A stretch of 64,000 nt of DNA from Hydrogenophaga sp. NFH-34 (GCF_021401345.1 NZ_JACBGE010000004.1:174572-238571); one strand, 5' to 3'; positions 37,049 to 48,423 are shown, counted from the first letter of the stretch. Program-made: numbers and translations. Notes: generated from the letters alone by a model not told the origin.

Positions 37049-37761
37049 GCGGAAAAAGCGGTTTCTTGTTGGAACGCCTCGACCAGGCCGGTCACGGGCT
37101 GCAGCCGCAGGTCCAGCTCGGCCAGCGCGGCGGCCCGGCAGTCCTGCGCGAAGGCCTGGAGCCAGGCGTCGGCCGGAGCGTCGGGCGCGTCGGCGGCCTG
37201 TTCGCGGCGCCGCTGCTCGAAGCGTTGTTTGAGGAAGACGGGCACGCTGGCCAACAGGTGCTGTTCGCGCCCGCCGAGCATCTGGTCGAGCACGGCGTCG
37301 AGCGCGGCCAGTTGCGCCAGCCGGGGCGAGGTGCGGGCAAGGGTCTGGCGCACGTGTTCGCGCAGCGCGTCGATGGCCATCTCCATGCGGCGCTGCCCCA
37401 TCAGGTAGCGCTGGTGGTGCAGCGCGAACTCCGGCTCGGGCGGCTCCTCATTCGCGCTCAGCGAAGCACTCAGCGTGCTGCGCTGGCGCTGCAGTTCGGC
37501 CGCCAGATCGGGCGCGGCGCCCGGCGCCCGGGCCGCGCGCGCCGACGCCACGGCCGGCACGGCCTGCAGCGCCGAGCGCAGGGTGATCGCGTCGGCGACG
37601 TTCAGCCAGTGGCCGAGCCGTTCGGCCAGATCGCCGCCGGGCGCGGCGCTGTCGGCCGGCGCCCAGTCGGCGAGCAGGCGCACCAGCGCAGGTTGGTGAA
37701 AGGATGCGTGCAAAACGTTGCCAGGCCCCCGCAGGGGCGCTTGAGTCGAATCGGGAACCAT
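37045..37761 (-). CDS. DUF3348 family protein, first gene of the motor cluster
   Basis: 238-residue soluble protein of the DUF3348 group, function unknown. LHASFHQPALVRLLADWAP opens the conserved part, followed by LAERLGHWLNVADAITLRSA, the helix YLMGQRRMEMAIDALREHVR and FLKQRFEQRRREQA. It has no signal or membrane segment. The start is not certain: ATG 37761 is the longest, while a TTG nearer LHASFH would also fit. Its last bases overlap the motor A-subunit start (ATGA). Its place at the head of the operon suggests a cytoplasmic partner of the motor. Confidence 0.78.
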   Translation of the reverse strand: MVPDSTQAPLRGPGNVLHASFHQPALVRLLADWAPADSAAPGGDLAERLGHWLNVADAITLRSALQAVPAVASARAARAPGAAPDLAAELQRQRSTLSASLSANEEPPEPEFALHHQRYLMGQRRMEMAIDALREHVRQTLARTSPRLAQLAALDAVLDQMLGGREQHLLASVPVFLKQRFEQRRREQAADAPDAPADAWLQAFAQDCRAAALAELDLRLQPVTGLVEAFQQETAFSA

Positions 37762-37940
37762 CGCCAGCCCCCGGGGAGCCGGCCATGCCGGCCCTGGGCA
37801 GACGCCCGGCCGGCAAAGGGCCGCACAGCCCGCAGGCAGCGGCTCCGGCCCTGCCCGTTCCGGAGAACGGCGACAGCGGCCAGGGCGACATTAGAAACGA
37901 TCCGGCGCCCCGGCCCGGCGCCGACCGTCCGGCCCCGGCC

Positions 37941-39263
<1,323 letters not shown>

Positions 39264-39368
39264 GCGCGCAGTCTAGCGATGCCGGGGCAGGCCGTGGGTT
39301 CGTCGAACTTCAGGCGGGAGCCGGCTTGCCGGTCTTCCGATGTGCTCACCAGGACAGGGCCCCGGCCG

Positions 39369-40274
39369 TCAGAGCGGTGCGGTCGCAATGTCGTGCCCGG
39401 CCATCATTTCCAGGCTGCGGCACAGCGCGGAATGGTCCAGACCGGCGAGACCGTGCGCGGCACAGCTTTGCATCAGTTGAGCGGCGCTCGCGGTGTTCGG
39501 CAGGCTCACACCCAGTTCCTTCGCGCCCTGCAGGGCGAGGTTGAGGTCCTTCTGGTGCAGCTCGATGCGAAAGCCCGGGTGGAAGGTGCGCTTGACCATG
39601 CGTTCACCATGCACTTCCAGGATGCGGCTGGCCGCGAAGCCGCCCATCAGCGCCTGGCGCACCTTGGCCGGGTCGGCGCCGGCCTTGCTGGCGAACAGCA
39701 GGGCCTCGGCCACCGCTTCAATATTGAGCGCCACGATGATCTGGTTGGCCACCTTGGTGGTCTGGCCGTCGCCGTTGCCCCCCACCAGCGTGATGTTCTG
39801 GCCCATGGCCTCGAACAGCGGCTTCACGCGCTCGAACGCCGCTTCGGGTCCGCCGACCATGATGGTCAGGCTGCCGGCCTTGGCGCCGACCTCGCCACCA
39901 CTGACCGGCGCGTCCAGGTAGTCGCAGCCCAGGGCGTTGATCTGCTGTGCGAACTGCTTGGTGGCCATCGGGCTGATGGAACTCATGTCCACCACCACCT
40001 TGCCGGCCGACAAGCCCTTGGCCACGCCGGTCTCGCCGAACAGCACATCCTGCACGTGCGGCGTGTCGGGCACCATGGTGATGATGACGTCGGCGCGCCG
40101 GGCCACTTCGGTGGCGTTGGTGCAGACCGTCGCGCCCGCCTCGGCCAGCTCGGCCGGGATTCTGCTGCGGCTGGACACGAACAGCGTGTGCCCCGCCTTG
40201 ATGAGATTCAGGGCCATGGGTGCGCCCATGATGCCGAGGCCGATGAAGCCGACTTTGGTGCCGCTCTTGGTCAT
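39369..40274 (-). CDS. glxR: 2-hydroxy-3-oxopropionate (tartronate semialdehyde) reductase
   Basis: 301-residue beta-hydroxyacid dehydrogenase that reduces tartronate semialdehyde to D-glycerate with NAD(P)H. The N-terminal Rossmann motif is GFIGLGIMGAPMALNL, the substrate motif is DAPVSGGEVGAKAGSLTIMV and the catalytic Lys lies in GDGQTTKVANQIIV. The order gcl-hyi-glxR-kinase matches the glyoxylate pathway of E. coli and pseudomonads. It is 24 bases downstream of hyi. Confidence 0.93.
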   Translation of the reverse strand: MTKSGTKVGFIGLGIMGAPMALNLIKAGHTLFVSSRSRIPAELAEAGATVCTNATEVARRADVIITMVPDTPHVQDVLFGETGVAKGLSAGKVVVDMSSISPMATKQFAQQINALGCDYLDAPVSGGEVGAKAGSLTIMVGGPEAAFERVKPLFEAMGQNITLVGGNGDGQTTKVANQIIVALNIEAVAEALLFASKAGADPAKVRQALMGGFAASRILEVHGERMVKRTFHPGFRIELHQKDLNLALQGAKELGVSLPNTASAAQLMQSCAAHGLAGLDHSALCRSLEMMAGHDIATAPL

Positions 40275-40298
40275 GAGAAGGTTCCTTCGCTGGTGATA

Positions 40299-41096
40299 TC
40301 AAAGTGTCTGCCCGTGCGCCGCGATCCAGCCCAGGCCACGGTCCGTGCCGCCAGGCGCGGCGTCCTTGGGCTTGTATTCACAACCGATCCAGCCGGTGTA
40401 GCCCAGCGCGTCGATGTGGTCGAACAGGTGGCGGTGGTGGATCTCGCCGGTGCCGGGCTCGTGGCGGCCCGGCGTGTCGGCCAGTTGCATGTGGGCGATG
40501 CGCGGCAACAGGTCCTTGATGGTGTTGCACAGCTCGCCTTCCATGCGCTGCGCGTGGTAGATGTCGTACTGCAGGAACACGTTGTCGGCACCCACCTCGT
40601 CCATCAGCGCGATGGCCTGGCGCGGTCGGTTGACGAAGTAGCCCGGCATGTCGAAGGTGTTGATGGGCTCGATCAGCAGTGGCAGCCCCAGCTTCTTCGC
40701 TTCGGCGGCGGCAAAACGCACGTTGCCGACCCAGGTCGCGCGGGCCTGGGCTTCGCTCACGCCCGCAGGCATGAGGCCGGCCATGCAGTGCCAGCGCTGC
40801 ACGCCGATCACCGGCGCGTACTCGGCGGCCTTGGCCACGCCAGCCCGGAACTCGTCCTCCCGCCCCGGGATGCAGGCGATGCCGCGCTCGCCCGCGGCCC
40901 AGTCGCCCGGCGGCAGGTTGTGCAGCACCAACTGCAGCCGATGGCGCTGCAGGCGCTCGGCCACCTCGGCCGCCGGGTGGTCGTAGGGGAACAGAAATTC
41001 CACGGCCTGGAACCCGGCCTTGGCGGCCGCGTCGAATCGGTCGAGGAAGGGCAGCTCGTTCCAGAGCATGGAGAGGTTGGCAGCGAATTTCGGCAT
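40299..41096 (-). CDS. hyi: Hydroxypyruvate isomerase
   Basis: 265-residue TIM-barrel protein of the AP-endonuclease-2 superfamily that interconverts tartronate semialdehyde and hydroxypyruvate. MPKFAANLSMLWNELPFLDR is the family N-terminus; metal-site residues lie in LLIEPINTFDMPGYFVN, LQYDIYHAQRMEGEL, HMQLADTPGRHEPGTGEI and IGCEYKP. ATG 41096 is supported by GGAAAG 8 bases upstream; an earlier in-frame start would add an unlikely 10 residues. Confidence 0.92.
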   Translation of the reverse strand: MPKFAANLSMLWNELPFLDRFDAAAKAGFQAVEFLFPYDHPAAEVAERLQRHRLQLVLHNLPPGDWAAGERGIACIPGREDEFRAGVAKAAEYAPVIGVQRWHCMAGLMPAGVSEAQARATWVGNVRFAAAEAKKLGLPLLIEPINTFDMPGYFVNRPRQAIALMDEVGADNVFLQYDIYHAQRMEGELCNTIKDLLPRIAHMQLADTPGRHEPGTGEIHHRHLFDHIDALGYTGWIGCEYKPKDAAPGGTDRGLGWIAAHGQTL

Positions 41097-41191
41097 CTTC
41101 TTTCCTTCGGTATCGAGAGGGAACACCAGGCCAGCCTGGCTGGACGGCGGGTGTCGCCCTTGTGGGGGTGGCGCGGAGCGAGGTGCGAGGG

Positions 41192-43051
41192 TCAGTCGAG
41201 CAGCCCTGCCGTCTCAAGACCCTGGGCTGCGCGGCAGTCGATGTCTTCGAACTCGACCACCTTGTCGATCTCGGTGCCCATGGCGATGTTGGTCACCCGT
41301 TCGAGGATGCATTCCACGACCACCGGCACGCGGTGCTCGGCCACCATCTGCTGCGCCTGGCGCAGCGCGCCTTCCAGGTGGGCGGGGTCGGTCACGCGCA
41401 GGGCCTTGCAGCCCAGGCCTTCCACCACGGCCACGTGGTCCACGCCATAGCCGCGCAGGCCACCCGCATCCTCCGGCAGGTTCTGGTTGTCGAAAGCCAG
41501 CTGAACGCAGTAGTCCATGTCGAAGCCGCGCTGGCTCTGGCGGATCAGGCCCAGGTAGCTGTTGTTCACCAGCACGTGCACGTAGGGCAGGCGGAACTGC
41601 GCGCCCACGGCCAGTTCCTCGATCAGGAACTGGAAGTCGTAGTCCCCCGAGAGCGCCACCACCTGCTTGGTCGGCGGGAAATGGCCCCCAACCCTGGCTT
41701 CGCCAGGCCCCCCAGGGGGGTGCTGTCGTTCTTGGGGCGGCCCGGCGAACGCCGCCACCACGCCCAGGGCGGCCGGCAGCGTCCAGCCCAGCGGGCCAGC
41801 CTGGCCGCAATTGATCCACTGGCGCGGGCCGTAGACGTGCAGGAACTGCGCCGCCGCGATCTGGCTCAGGCCGATGGTGCTGACGTAGACCGTGTCGCGG
41901 CCGAAGACCTGGTTCATGGCCTCGTACACACGATGCGGCTTCATGGGGATCTGTTCGAAGTGCGTTTTGCGCAGCATCACGCGCTTGCGTTCGGCGCAGC
42001 GCTCGGCCCAGGCGGCGTAGCTGGGCCAGGCCTGCGCGGCGCGGCGCTCGCGCGCCACCTGCACGAACAGTTCCAGCGCGACCTTCGCATCGCTGACGAT
42101 GCCGAAGTCCGGCTCGAACACGCGGCCGATCTGCGTGGGTTCGATGTCCACGTGCACGAACTGGCGGCCCTTGGTGTAGGTCTCGACGCTGCCTGTGTGG
42201 CGGTTGGCCCAGCGGTTGCCGATGCCGAGCACGAAGTCGCTCGCCAGCATCGTCGCGTTGCCGTAGCGGTGGCTGGTCTGCAAGCCCACCATGCCGGCCA
42301 TGAGCGGGTGGTCGTCGGGGATGGAACCCCAGCCCATGAGGGTGGGGATCACCGGGACACCGGTCAGCTCGGCAAACTCGACCAGCAGGTCGGCCGCATC
42401 GGCGTTGAGGATTCCACCACCGGCCACGATCAGCGGCTTCTGTGCGGCGACCAACATGTCCAGCGCCTTCTCCACCTGCTTGCGCGTGGCCGCGGGTTTG
42501 TACACCGACAGCAGCTCGTAGGTTTCGATGTCGAACTCGATTTCGGCCATCTGCACGTCAAACGGCAGGTCGATCAGCACCGGCCCCGGACGGCCCGAAC
42601 GCATCAGGTGGAAGGCTTGCTGGAACACGCGCGGCACCAGGGCCGGTTCGCGCACGGTCACGGCCCACTTGGTCACCGGCTTGGCGATGCTCTCGATGTC
42701 CACCGCCTGGAAGTCCTCCTTGTACAGGCGCGCGCGCGGCGCCTGACCGGTGATGCAGAGGATTGGTATCGAATCGGCGCTGGCCGAATACAGGCCGGTG
42801 ATCATGTCGGTACCGGCCGGGCCACTGGTGCCGATGCACACGCCGATGTTGCCGGCCCGGGCCCGCGTGTAGCCCTCGGCCATGTGCGAAGCGGCCTCCA
42901 CATGGCGCGCCAGCACGTGGGCGATACTGCCGCGCTCGCGCAGTGCGGCATAGAGCGGGTTGATGGCTGCGCCCGGCACACCGAAGGCCTGGGCAATGCC
43001 TTCTTTCTCCATCACCAGCACCGCCGCCATCGCGGCTTTCATCTTGGCCAT
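41192..43051 (-). CDS. gcl: Glyoxylate carboligase with an in-frame insertion
   Basis: 619-residue thiamine-diphosphate enzyme that joins two glyoxylates to tartronate semialdehyde and CO2. Val51 in [16 protein letters not shown] replaces the usual catalytic Glu, the hallmark of Gcl. The cofactor motif is [12 protein letters not shown], then [13 protein letters not shown]. Residues about 433-460 (rich in Pro, Gly and Arg) have no counterpart in E. coli Gcl (593 residues); the DNA there is a pair of palindromes. The insertion sits just before the cofactor-binding SGDYDF strand, so activity is uncertain. A LysR gene is divergent upstream. Confidence 0.92.
   Translation of the reverse strand: MAKMKAAMAAVLVMEKEGIAQAFGVPGAAINPLYAALRERGSIAHVLARHVEAASHMAEGYTRARAGNIGVCIGTSGPAGTDMITGLYSASADSIPILCITGQAPRARLYKEDFQAVDIESIAKPVTKWAVTVREPALVPRVFQQAFHLMRSGRPGPVLIDLPFDVQMAEIEFDIETYELLSVYKPAATRKQVEKALDMLVAAQKPLIVAGGGILNADAADLLVEFAELTGVPVIPTLMGWGSIPDDHPLMAGMVGLQTSHRYGNATMLASDFVLGIGNRWANRHTGSVETYTKGRQFVHVDIEPTQIGRVFEPDFGIVSDAKVALELFVQVARERRAAQAWPSYAAWAERCAERKRVMLRKTHFEQIPMKPHRVYEAMNQVFGRDTVYVSTIGLSQIAAAQFLHVYGPRQWINCGQAGPLGWTLPAALGVVAAFAGPPQERQHPPGGPGEARVGGHFPPTKQVVALSGDYDFQFLIEELAVGAQFRLPYVHVLVNNSYLGLIRQSQRGFDMDYCVQLAFDNQNLPEDAGGLRGYGVDHVAVVEGLGCKALRVTDPAHLEGALRQAQQMVAEHRVPVVVECILERVTNIAMGTEIDKVVEFEDIDCRAAQGLETAGLLD
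41670..41755 (-). repeat. Palindromic repeat-like insertion inside gcl
   Basis: The segment contains two adjacent hairpins, CCTGGC-TTC-GCCAGG (41694-41708) and CCCCCC-A-GGGGGG (about 41708-41720), with flanking GC-rich sequence. It codes for the extra 24-28 residues of Gcl without breaking frame. Its shape recalls small extragenic palindromic repeats of Comamonadaceae; I could not check copy number. Confidence 0.6.
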
Positions 43052-43141
43052 TGCCTGTCTCCAGTGGTTTGTGAACTGGGGTCGATGCTATGGAGGCCAT
43101 ACGGTCTTGTGAATGCCACCCGCGGTCAGTTGATTCGATAC

Positions 43142-43154
43142 TTGCGGTACGCAA
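43142..43154. promoter_or_regulatory. Candidate LysR site between gcl and its regulator
   Basis: TTGCGGTACGCAA is a perfect dyad (5-base arms, 3-base centre) containing T-N11-A, the general LysR pattern. It lies 22 bases before the regulator start and about 91 bases before gcl, where one site can autorepress and activate the divergent gene. Confidence 0.5.
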
Positions 43155-43175
43155 TCGCGCCGATAACATGCCCCC

Positions 43176-44081
43176 ATGGACCGCTACAAAGAGATCGAAG
43201 CCTTCGTGCAGGTGATGGAGCACGGCAGCCTGGCCGCGGCCGCGCTGCACGCCGGCATCACGCCGGTGATGATGGGCCGGCGCATCGACGCGCTGGAAAA
43301 ACGTCTGGGCACGCAACTCATGCACCGCTCCACCCGGCGCCTGGTGCTGACCGACGCGGGCGCGCGCTTCCTCGACGAATGCCGGCCGCTGCTGGCGCAG
43401 TGGGCGCAGGCCGAGGCCAGCGTGGCGGCACAGAAGCACCAGGCCAGCGGGCACCTCATCGTGTCCGCGCCCGCGGCCTTCGGCCGGCTGCACGTGGCGC
43501 CGCACGCCAGCGCCTTCCTCAAGGCCCACCCCGCAGTCAAGCTGTCATTCAACCTGACCGACCGGGTGGTGGACCTGGTGCGCGAGGGCTACGACATGGG
43601 CATCCGCATCGGCGGCGCGATCGACCCGAACTTCGTCGCCATCAGGCTCGCCACCAACCAGCGCGTGGTGTGCGGCACGCCCGCCTACTTCCGCCGGCAC
43701 GGCAAACCGCAGACACTGGACGACCTGGCCCGGCACCACTGCCTGGCCTTCAACCTGCAGGGGGGCCAGCAGCGCGGCTGGTACTTCCAGCAGGACGGCA
43801 AGACCGTGACGGTGCGTGCCGAGGGCAACCTGGACTGCAACGATGGCGAGCTGCTGCACCGCTGGGTCAGCGAGGGCCTGGGCCTGGGTTGGCGCAGCAC
43901 CTGGGAGATCCAGGCGCAGCTGCAGCGCGGCGAGCTGGTGACCGTGCTCGACGAGTTCGCCCTGCCCGCCTACGACATCCTGGCCGTGTACCCGCAGCAG
44001 CGCCATCTGCCAGCCAAGGTGCGCTTTTTCATCGAGCACCTGAAGAAGACTTTCTCCAAACCGAACTACTGGTTGAAGTGA
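43176..44081 (+). CDS. LysR-type regulator of the glyoxylate/purine genes
   Basis: 301 residues. DNA-binding domain: MDRYKEIEAFVQVMEHGSLA, AAALHAGITPVMMGRRIDAL; effector domain with HLIVSAPAAFGRLHVAPHAS and GYDMGIRIGGAIDPN, like the CrgA/AaeR-type group. It is divergent from gcl and one base upstream of the 8-oxoguanine deaminase gene, so it may control both the glyoxylate operon and that gene. Confidence 0.88.
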   Translation: MDRYKEIEAFVQVMEHGSLAAAALHAGITPVMMGRRIDALEKRLGTQLMHRSTRRLVLTDAGARFLDECRPLLAQWAQAEASVAAQKHQASGHLIVSAPAAFGRLHVAPHASAFLKAHPAVKLSFNLTDRVVDLVREGYDMGIRIGGAIDPNFVAIRLATNQRVVCGTPAYFRRHGKPQTLDDLARHHCLAFNLQGGQQRGWYFQQDGKTVTVRAEGNLDCNDGELLHRWVSEGLGLGWRSTWEIQAQLQRGELVTVLDEFALPAYDILAVYPQQRHLPAKVRFFIEHLKKTFSKPNYWLK

Positions 44082-44082
44082 C

Positions 44083-45540
44083 ATGAACTCCCTGCTGATC
44101 CACAACGCCGCCTGCATCGCCACCTTCGACCACGCCGACCCTTTGATGGGGCGCGAACTGAAGGACGCCTCGCTGTTCGTGAGCGACAACGTCATCGAGT
44201 GGATCGGCCCCACCGCCGAGCTGCCGCGCGCCCTGCGCGAATCGGCGGGCGAGGTGATCGACGCGCGCGGCCACCTGGTCACGCCGGGCCTGGTCAACAC
44301 CCACCACCACATGTACCAGTCGCTCACGCGGGCCATCCCCGGTGTGCAGGACGCCGAACTCTTCAGCTGGCTGCGCGGGCTCTACCCGATCTGGGCCGGG
44401 CTGACGCCCGAGATGGTGCGGGTCTCGACCCAGGTCGCCATGGCCGAGCTGCTGCTTTCGGGCTGCACCACCAGCAGCGACCACCTCTACATCTACCCCA
44501 ACGGCGTGCGGCTGGAGGACAGCATCGAAGGCGCTCAGGCGATCGGCATGCGCTTCGTCGCCACACGCGGCAGCATGAGCGTGGGCCAGTCGCAAGGCGG
44601 CCTGCCACCCGACCGCGTGGTGGAGAGCGAAGACGCCATCCTCAAGGACAGCCAGCGCTTGATCGAAACCTGGCACGACGCCGCGCACGGCGCCATGGTG
44701 CAGATCGCGCTGGCGCCGTGTTCACCGTTCTCCGTCAGCCCTGCGCTGATGAAGCAGAGCGCCGAGCTGGCGCGCAGCTTCAAAGGCCAGGGCGTGCGCC
44801 TGCACACCCACCTGGCCGAGAATCACCACGACATCGCCTACAGCCGCGAGAAATTCAACAAGACCCCGGCGCAGTACGCCCAGGAACTGGGCTGGCTGGG
44901 CGACGACGTCTGGCACGCGCACTGCGTCAAGCTCGACGACGAGGGCATCAGCCTGTTCGCCGCCAGCCGCACCGGCGTGGCGCATTGCCCTTGCAGCAAC
45001 ATGCGCCTGGCCAGCGGCATCGCCCCCATCCGCCGCATGTTGGACGCCGGCGTGCCGGTGGGCCTGGGCGTGGACGGCAGCGCCAGCAACGACGGCGCGC
45101 ACATGGTGAACGAGGCGCGGCAGGCGCTGCTGCTGGCGCGCGTGGGCCGCGCCCTCTCCGCCCCCGAAACCCGCGACGGCAAGACCTTTTTCGGCTGCGA
45201 CCTCGGCCCGGCCGAGATGACTGCGCGCGACGCGCTGTACATCGCTACCCGCGGTGGTGCGCAGGTGCTGGGCCGCAGCGACATCGGTCATCTGGCGCCG
45301 GGCATGTGTGCCGACCTCGCGCTGTTCGACCTGCGCACGCTGGGCTTCGCGGGCGGCGCCGTGCACGACCCCGTCGCCAGCCTGCTGCTGTGTGCCAGCC
45401 CCCAGGCCGCCTGGACCGTGGTCAACGGCCGGGTGGTGGTGCGCGAAGGCCGGCTGGCCAGCGTGGCGCTGGAACCCCTGCTGGAACGGCACAACCAGCT
45501 CGCGCAGACCTTGGTCCAGACCGCGCGCACGGCGGCCTGA
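44083..45540 (+). CDS. 8-oxoguanine deaminase (amidohydrolase superfamily)
   Basis: 485-residue metal-dependent deaminase that converts 8-oxoguanine to urate and ammonia. Zinc ligands appear as NTHHHMYQSLTRA (about 70), HTHLAENHHD (about 245), HAHCVKLDDEG (about 285) and GVDGSASNDGAH (about 325). The pattern is that of the 8-oxoguanine deaminase/ATZ-like group, and a related s-triazine or guanine deaminase cannot be excluded. Production of urate fits the adjacent puuD, uraH and uraD genes. It follows the LysR gene by one base. Confidence 0.82.
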   Translation: MNSLLIHNAACIATFDHADPLMGRELKDASLFVSDNVIEWIGPTAELPRALRESAGEVIDARGHLVTPGLVNTHHHMYQSLTRAIPGVQDAELFSWLRGLYPIWAGLTPEMVRVSTQVAMAELLLSGCTTSSDHLYIYPNGVRLEDSIEGAQAIGMRFVATRGSMSVGQSQGGLPPDRVVESEDAILKDSQRLIETWHDAAHGAMVQIALAPCSPFSVSPALMKQSAELARSFKGQGVRLHTHLAENHHDIAYSREKFNKTPAQYAQELGWLGDDVWHAHCVKLDDEGISLFAASRTGVAHCPCSNMRLASGIAPIRRMLDAGVPVGLGVDGSASNDGAHMVNEARQALLLARVGRALSAPETRDGKTFFGCDLGPAEMTARDALYIATRGGAQVLGRSDIGHLAPGMCADLALFDLRTLGFAGGAVHDPVASLLLCASPQAAWTVVNGRVVVREGRLASVALEPLLERHNQLAQTLVQTARTAA

Positions 45541-45573
45541 AACGGTGCGACGCGGCGCGGCAGACCGGGCCGA

Positions 45574-46326
45574 TCAGGACTTGCCGGCCGTGAAGCCCCC
45601 GTCCACCAGGAGGTGGGCGCCGGTGATGAAGCTGGCCTCGTCGCTCAGCAGGAACAGCACGGCCTGGGCCACCTCTTCCGGCCGGCCGAGGCGGCCGATC
45701 GGGTGCAGGCCGATCAGGAACTGGCGGAAACCGTCATCGAGCCCCGACAGCAGCGGCGTGTCGATGTAGCCCGGTCCGACGGCGTTGACCCGCACGCCCT
45801 TGGCGGCGCACTCGAGCGCCAGGGTTCGGGTGAGGTTGACCACCCCGCCCTTGGCGGCGGTGTAGGCCGCCGTCTGGCTCTGGCCGAACACCCCGAGGAT
45901 GGACGCGCAGTTGACGATGCTGCCACCGCCCTGGGCATACATCGGCTTGAGCGCCGCGCGCGCGACACGGAACACCCCGTTGAGGTTGACGTCGATGACC
46001 CGCAGGAAGTCGGCGTCGGCGTAGCTGTCCGACGGGTTGAGGCCCCCGATGCCGGCGTTGTTGAACACGCCATCGAGCCGGCCGAAATGCGCCACCGTGG
46101 TCGCCACCAGGGCATCGACCTGCTCGGTGGCGGTCACATCCACCGGCACGAACAGGCAGCGCCCACCGTGCTGCGCGGCCAGAGCCTGCGCCCGCGCAGC
46201 GCCTTCGGAAGCGGGGATGTCGGCCAGCGCGACGCGGGCGCCTTCGGCGAGGCAGCGCTCCACCGTGGCCAGCCCGATACCGCTGGCGCCGCCCGTGATG
46301 ATGATCACCTTGTCCTTGAGTCGCAT
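45574..46326 (-). CDS. Short-chain dehydrogenase/reductase
   Basis: 250-residue classical SDR: TGGASGIG (11-18) binds the cofactor, NNAGIGG follows strand four, and the active site has Ser in NCASILG and YTAAKGG. LADIPASEGAA after strand two suggests NAD+. AGGAG lies 7 bases before ATG 46326. It sits between the deaminase and the chemoreceptor, both facing other ways, so its link to purine breakdown is uncertain. Substrate unknown. Confidence 0.88.
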   Translation of the reverse strand: MRLKDKVIIITGGASGIGLATVERCLAEGARVALADIPASEGAARAQALAAQHGGRCLFVPVDVTATEQVDALVATTVAHFGRLDGVFNNAGIGGLNPSDSYADADFLRVIDVNLNGVFRVARAALKPMYAQGGGSIVNCASILGVFGQSQTAAYTAAKGGVVNLTRTLALECAAKGVRVNAVGPGYIDTPLLSGLDDGFRQFLIGLHPIGRLGRPEEVAQAVLFLLSDEASFITGAHLLVDGGFTAGKS

Positions 46327-46443
46327 GCAAAGCTCCTTGTGCTGTGGCGAGGCCCACCGGCTGGGCCTGCTCCGGACCATTGTGCGACCGGATGCGGCGC
46401 GGCGGGACCGATCCGGTCAAACCGGTCGGCACCCGCGCCGGCC

Positions 46444-48393
46444 TCAGCGCACGAACTGGTGCACCGTGTCGACCAGCCGGGCCGACTGCTGCTTGAGCGC
46501 GTCGGCGGCGGCCGCGGCCTGCTCGACGATGGCGGCGTTCTGCTGGGTGTTCTGGTCGATCTCGCCGATCGACTGCGTGACCGACTGCACCCGTTCGGAC
46601 TGCAGGCGCGAACCGGCGCTGATTTCGGAGAGCAACTGATCCACCTGGCGCACCGCGTCCCCCAGGGTGTTCAGCGCCGATTCGGCCTGGCGCATCAGCC
46701 CGGTGCCGGTCTCGACCCGTTCCTCCGAATCCTGCGTCAGGCGGCGGATGTCCTTGGCCGCTTCGGCACTGCGCTGCGCCAGGGTACGCACCTCCCCGGC
46801 CACCACCGCGAACCCGCGCCCCTGGTCGCCCGCACGGGCCGCCTCGACCGCGGCGTTGAGCGCCAGGATGTTGGTCTGGAACGCGATCGAATCGATCACG
46901 CCCGTGATGTCGGCGATGCGCCGGCTGGAGTCGTTGATCTGGTCCATGGCCAGGCGGCTCTGCCCCATCACGTCCTGCCCGGCGTGTGCCTGCGCCACCG
47001 CCTGGCGCGCCAGCTGCGCGGCATGGTCGGAAGACGCTGCGCTGTGCACCGCACTTTCCGACAGCTCGCGCAAGGCGCTGGCGCTTTGCTGCAGGTGGCT
47101 GGCCTGCTGTTCGGTGCGCACCGACAGGTCGGTGTTGCCCAGGGCGATCTCGCGCGACGCATCGGCCACACCGGTCGACACCTCGCCCACGGCGCTGAAC
47201 GCCTGGCGCAGCTTGCCGGCAAACGCGTTGAAGCCCCGGGCGATCACGGTCAGCTCGTCGTTGCCGCGCACCGGCAGCTCGACCGAGAGGTCGGTGTCGC
47301 CGCTGGCCAGTGCATGCATGGTGTGGCCCAGCGTGCGCAAGGGCTTCATCAGCGATCGCACCAGCCAGATCATCAGCACGGCCCCGAGCGCGCAGGCCAC
47401 CGCAGCCGCGAGCACCGCAGCCTGAATCTGCCGCCGGGCGGCCTCGGCGGCGACCGACTGCGGGTACGACAGCACCACGCTCCAGGGCGCGGTGCCGTCC
47501 AGCACGGTGATGGGCGACGCGACATGGGCCCAGCCCTGGCCGTCGTCCCAGCGATAGGGTTCGCCCTGGCGCACCTTCTCCAGCGCGGGCGCCGGCAGGT
47601 CGTCGGCCCGCTGGCCCAGGCGCTGCGCATCGCGGTGGGCCAGGTAGAGCCCGCCGTTGGACAGCAGTTGCACCCGCCCCCCGGGCACCGGCTCCAGCTG
47701 GCCCAGCCGTTCCGACAGGCCAGCGAGCGGCAGGTCGGCCCCCGCCGCCCCCACGAAGCGGCCACCCACCAGCAGCGGCGCCACCATGGTGCTCATCAAC
47801 ACGTCCTTGCCACCCACCGTGTAGACATAGGGCTCCAGGAGCGCGGGTTTGAGCGAGCGGCGCGGGGTGTCGTACCAGGCATTGGCGCCCGGTTTTTCGT
47901 AGTCCACCAGGGCCTCGACCGCGATCGGCCCGCCCGCGCGGTTCCAGTAGGCGATGTAGCGGCCGGTGGCGTCGTGGGCCGGCGCCTGGTTCACATGCTC
48001 GGCGTCCAGGCCGTCGAGCGCGTTCGGCTCCCAGATCGAATAGGTGCCGATGAAGTCGGGCCGCTGCTGCAACAGGTGCCGGGCCATGTCATCAAGCTGG
48101 TCGCGCGACGGCGGGTGCCCGGCAGCGCGCTGCCCCTCCAGCAGGCTGGCGAAGGCCAGCACGGCCGAGAAGCTGCGCCCGAGTTCACCGCTCACCTGGC
48201 CGGCCGCGCCATTGGCCGCCTCCTGCGCCTGCGCGCTCGCTGCGGCGTGGGCCTGCCCGCTGGCATTGAGGCCGACCACCACGCTGGTGGCGCTGACGCA
48301 GGCGACACACAGCAGCACGGCCGCGGTGGCCAGTTTGCCGGTGAGCGACCAGGTACCGGAGCGGGGTGTCGGGATTCGGGAGGAAGACGGCAT
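46444..48393 (-). CDS. Methyl-accepting chemotaxis protein with Cache sensor domain
   Basis: 649-residue transmembrane chemoreceptor. TM1 lies at about 20-42, a large periplasmic double-Cache-like domain at about 45-320 ([33 protein letters not shown]), TM2 at about 324-345, then HAMP and the signalling helix with the conserved tip [20 protein letters not shown]. It has no C-terminal CheR-docking pentapeptide. Ligand unknown; its place inside a purine-catabolic region suggests purine or urate sensing, as known for some Pseudomonas Cache receptors. A sigma-28-like -10 box precedes it. Confidence 0.88.
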   Translation of the reverse strand: MPSSSRIPTPRSGTWSLTGKLATAAVLLCVACVSATSVVVGLNASGQAHAAASAQAQEAANGAAGQVSGELGRSFSAVLAFASLLEGQRAAGHPPSRDQLDDMARHLLQQRPDFIGTYSIWEPNALDGLDAEHVNQAPAHDATGRYIAYWNRAGGPIAVEALVDYEKPGANAWYDTPRRSLKPALLEPYVYTVGGKDVLMSTMVAPLLVGGRFVGAAGADLPLAGLSERLGQLEPVPGGRVQLLSNGGLYLAHRDAQRLGQRADDLPAPALEKVRQGEPYRWDDGQGWAHVASPITVLDGTAPWSVVLSYPQSVAAEAARRQIQAAVLAAAVACALGAVLMIWLVRSLMKPLRTLGHTMHALASGDTDLSVELPVRGNDELTVIARGFNAFAGKLRQAFSAVGEVSTGVADASREIALGNTDLSVRTEQQASHLQQSASALRELSESAVHSAASSDHAAQLARQAVAQAHAGQDVMGQSRLAMDQINDSSRRIADITGVIDSIAFQTNILALNAAVEAARAGDQGRGFAVVAGEVRTLAQRSAEAAKDIRRLTQDSEERVETGTGLMRQAESALNTLGDAVRQVDQLLSEISAGSRLQSERVQSVTQSIGEIDQNTQQNAAIVEQAAAAADALKQQSARLVDTVHQFVR

Positions 48394-48423
48394 GGCACCA
48401 GGCAAAACGCAAAAGATAGCCGT

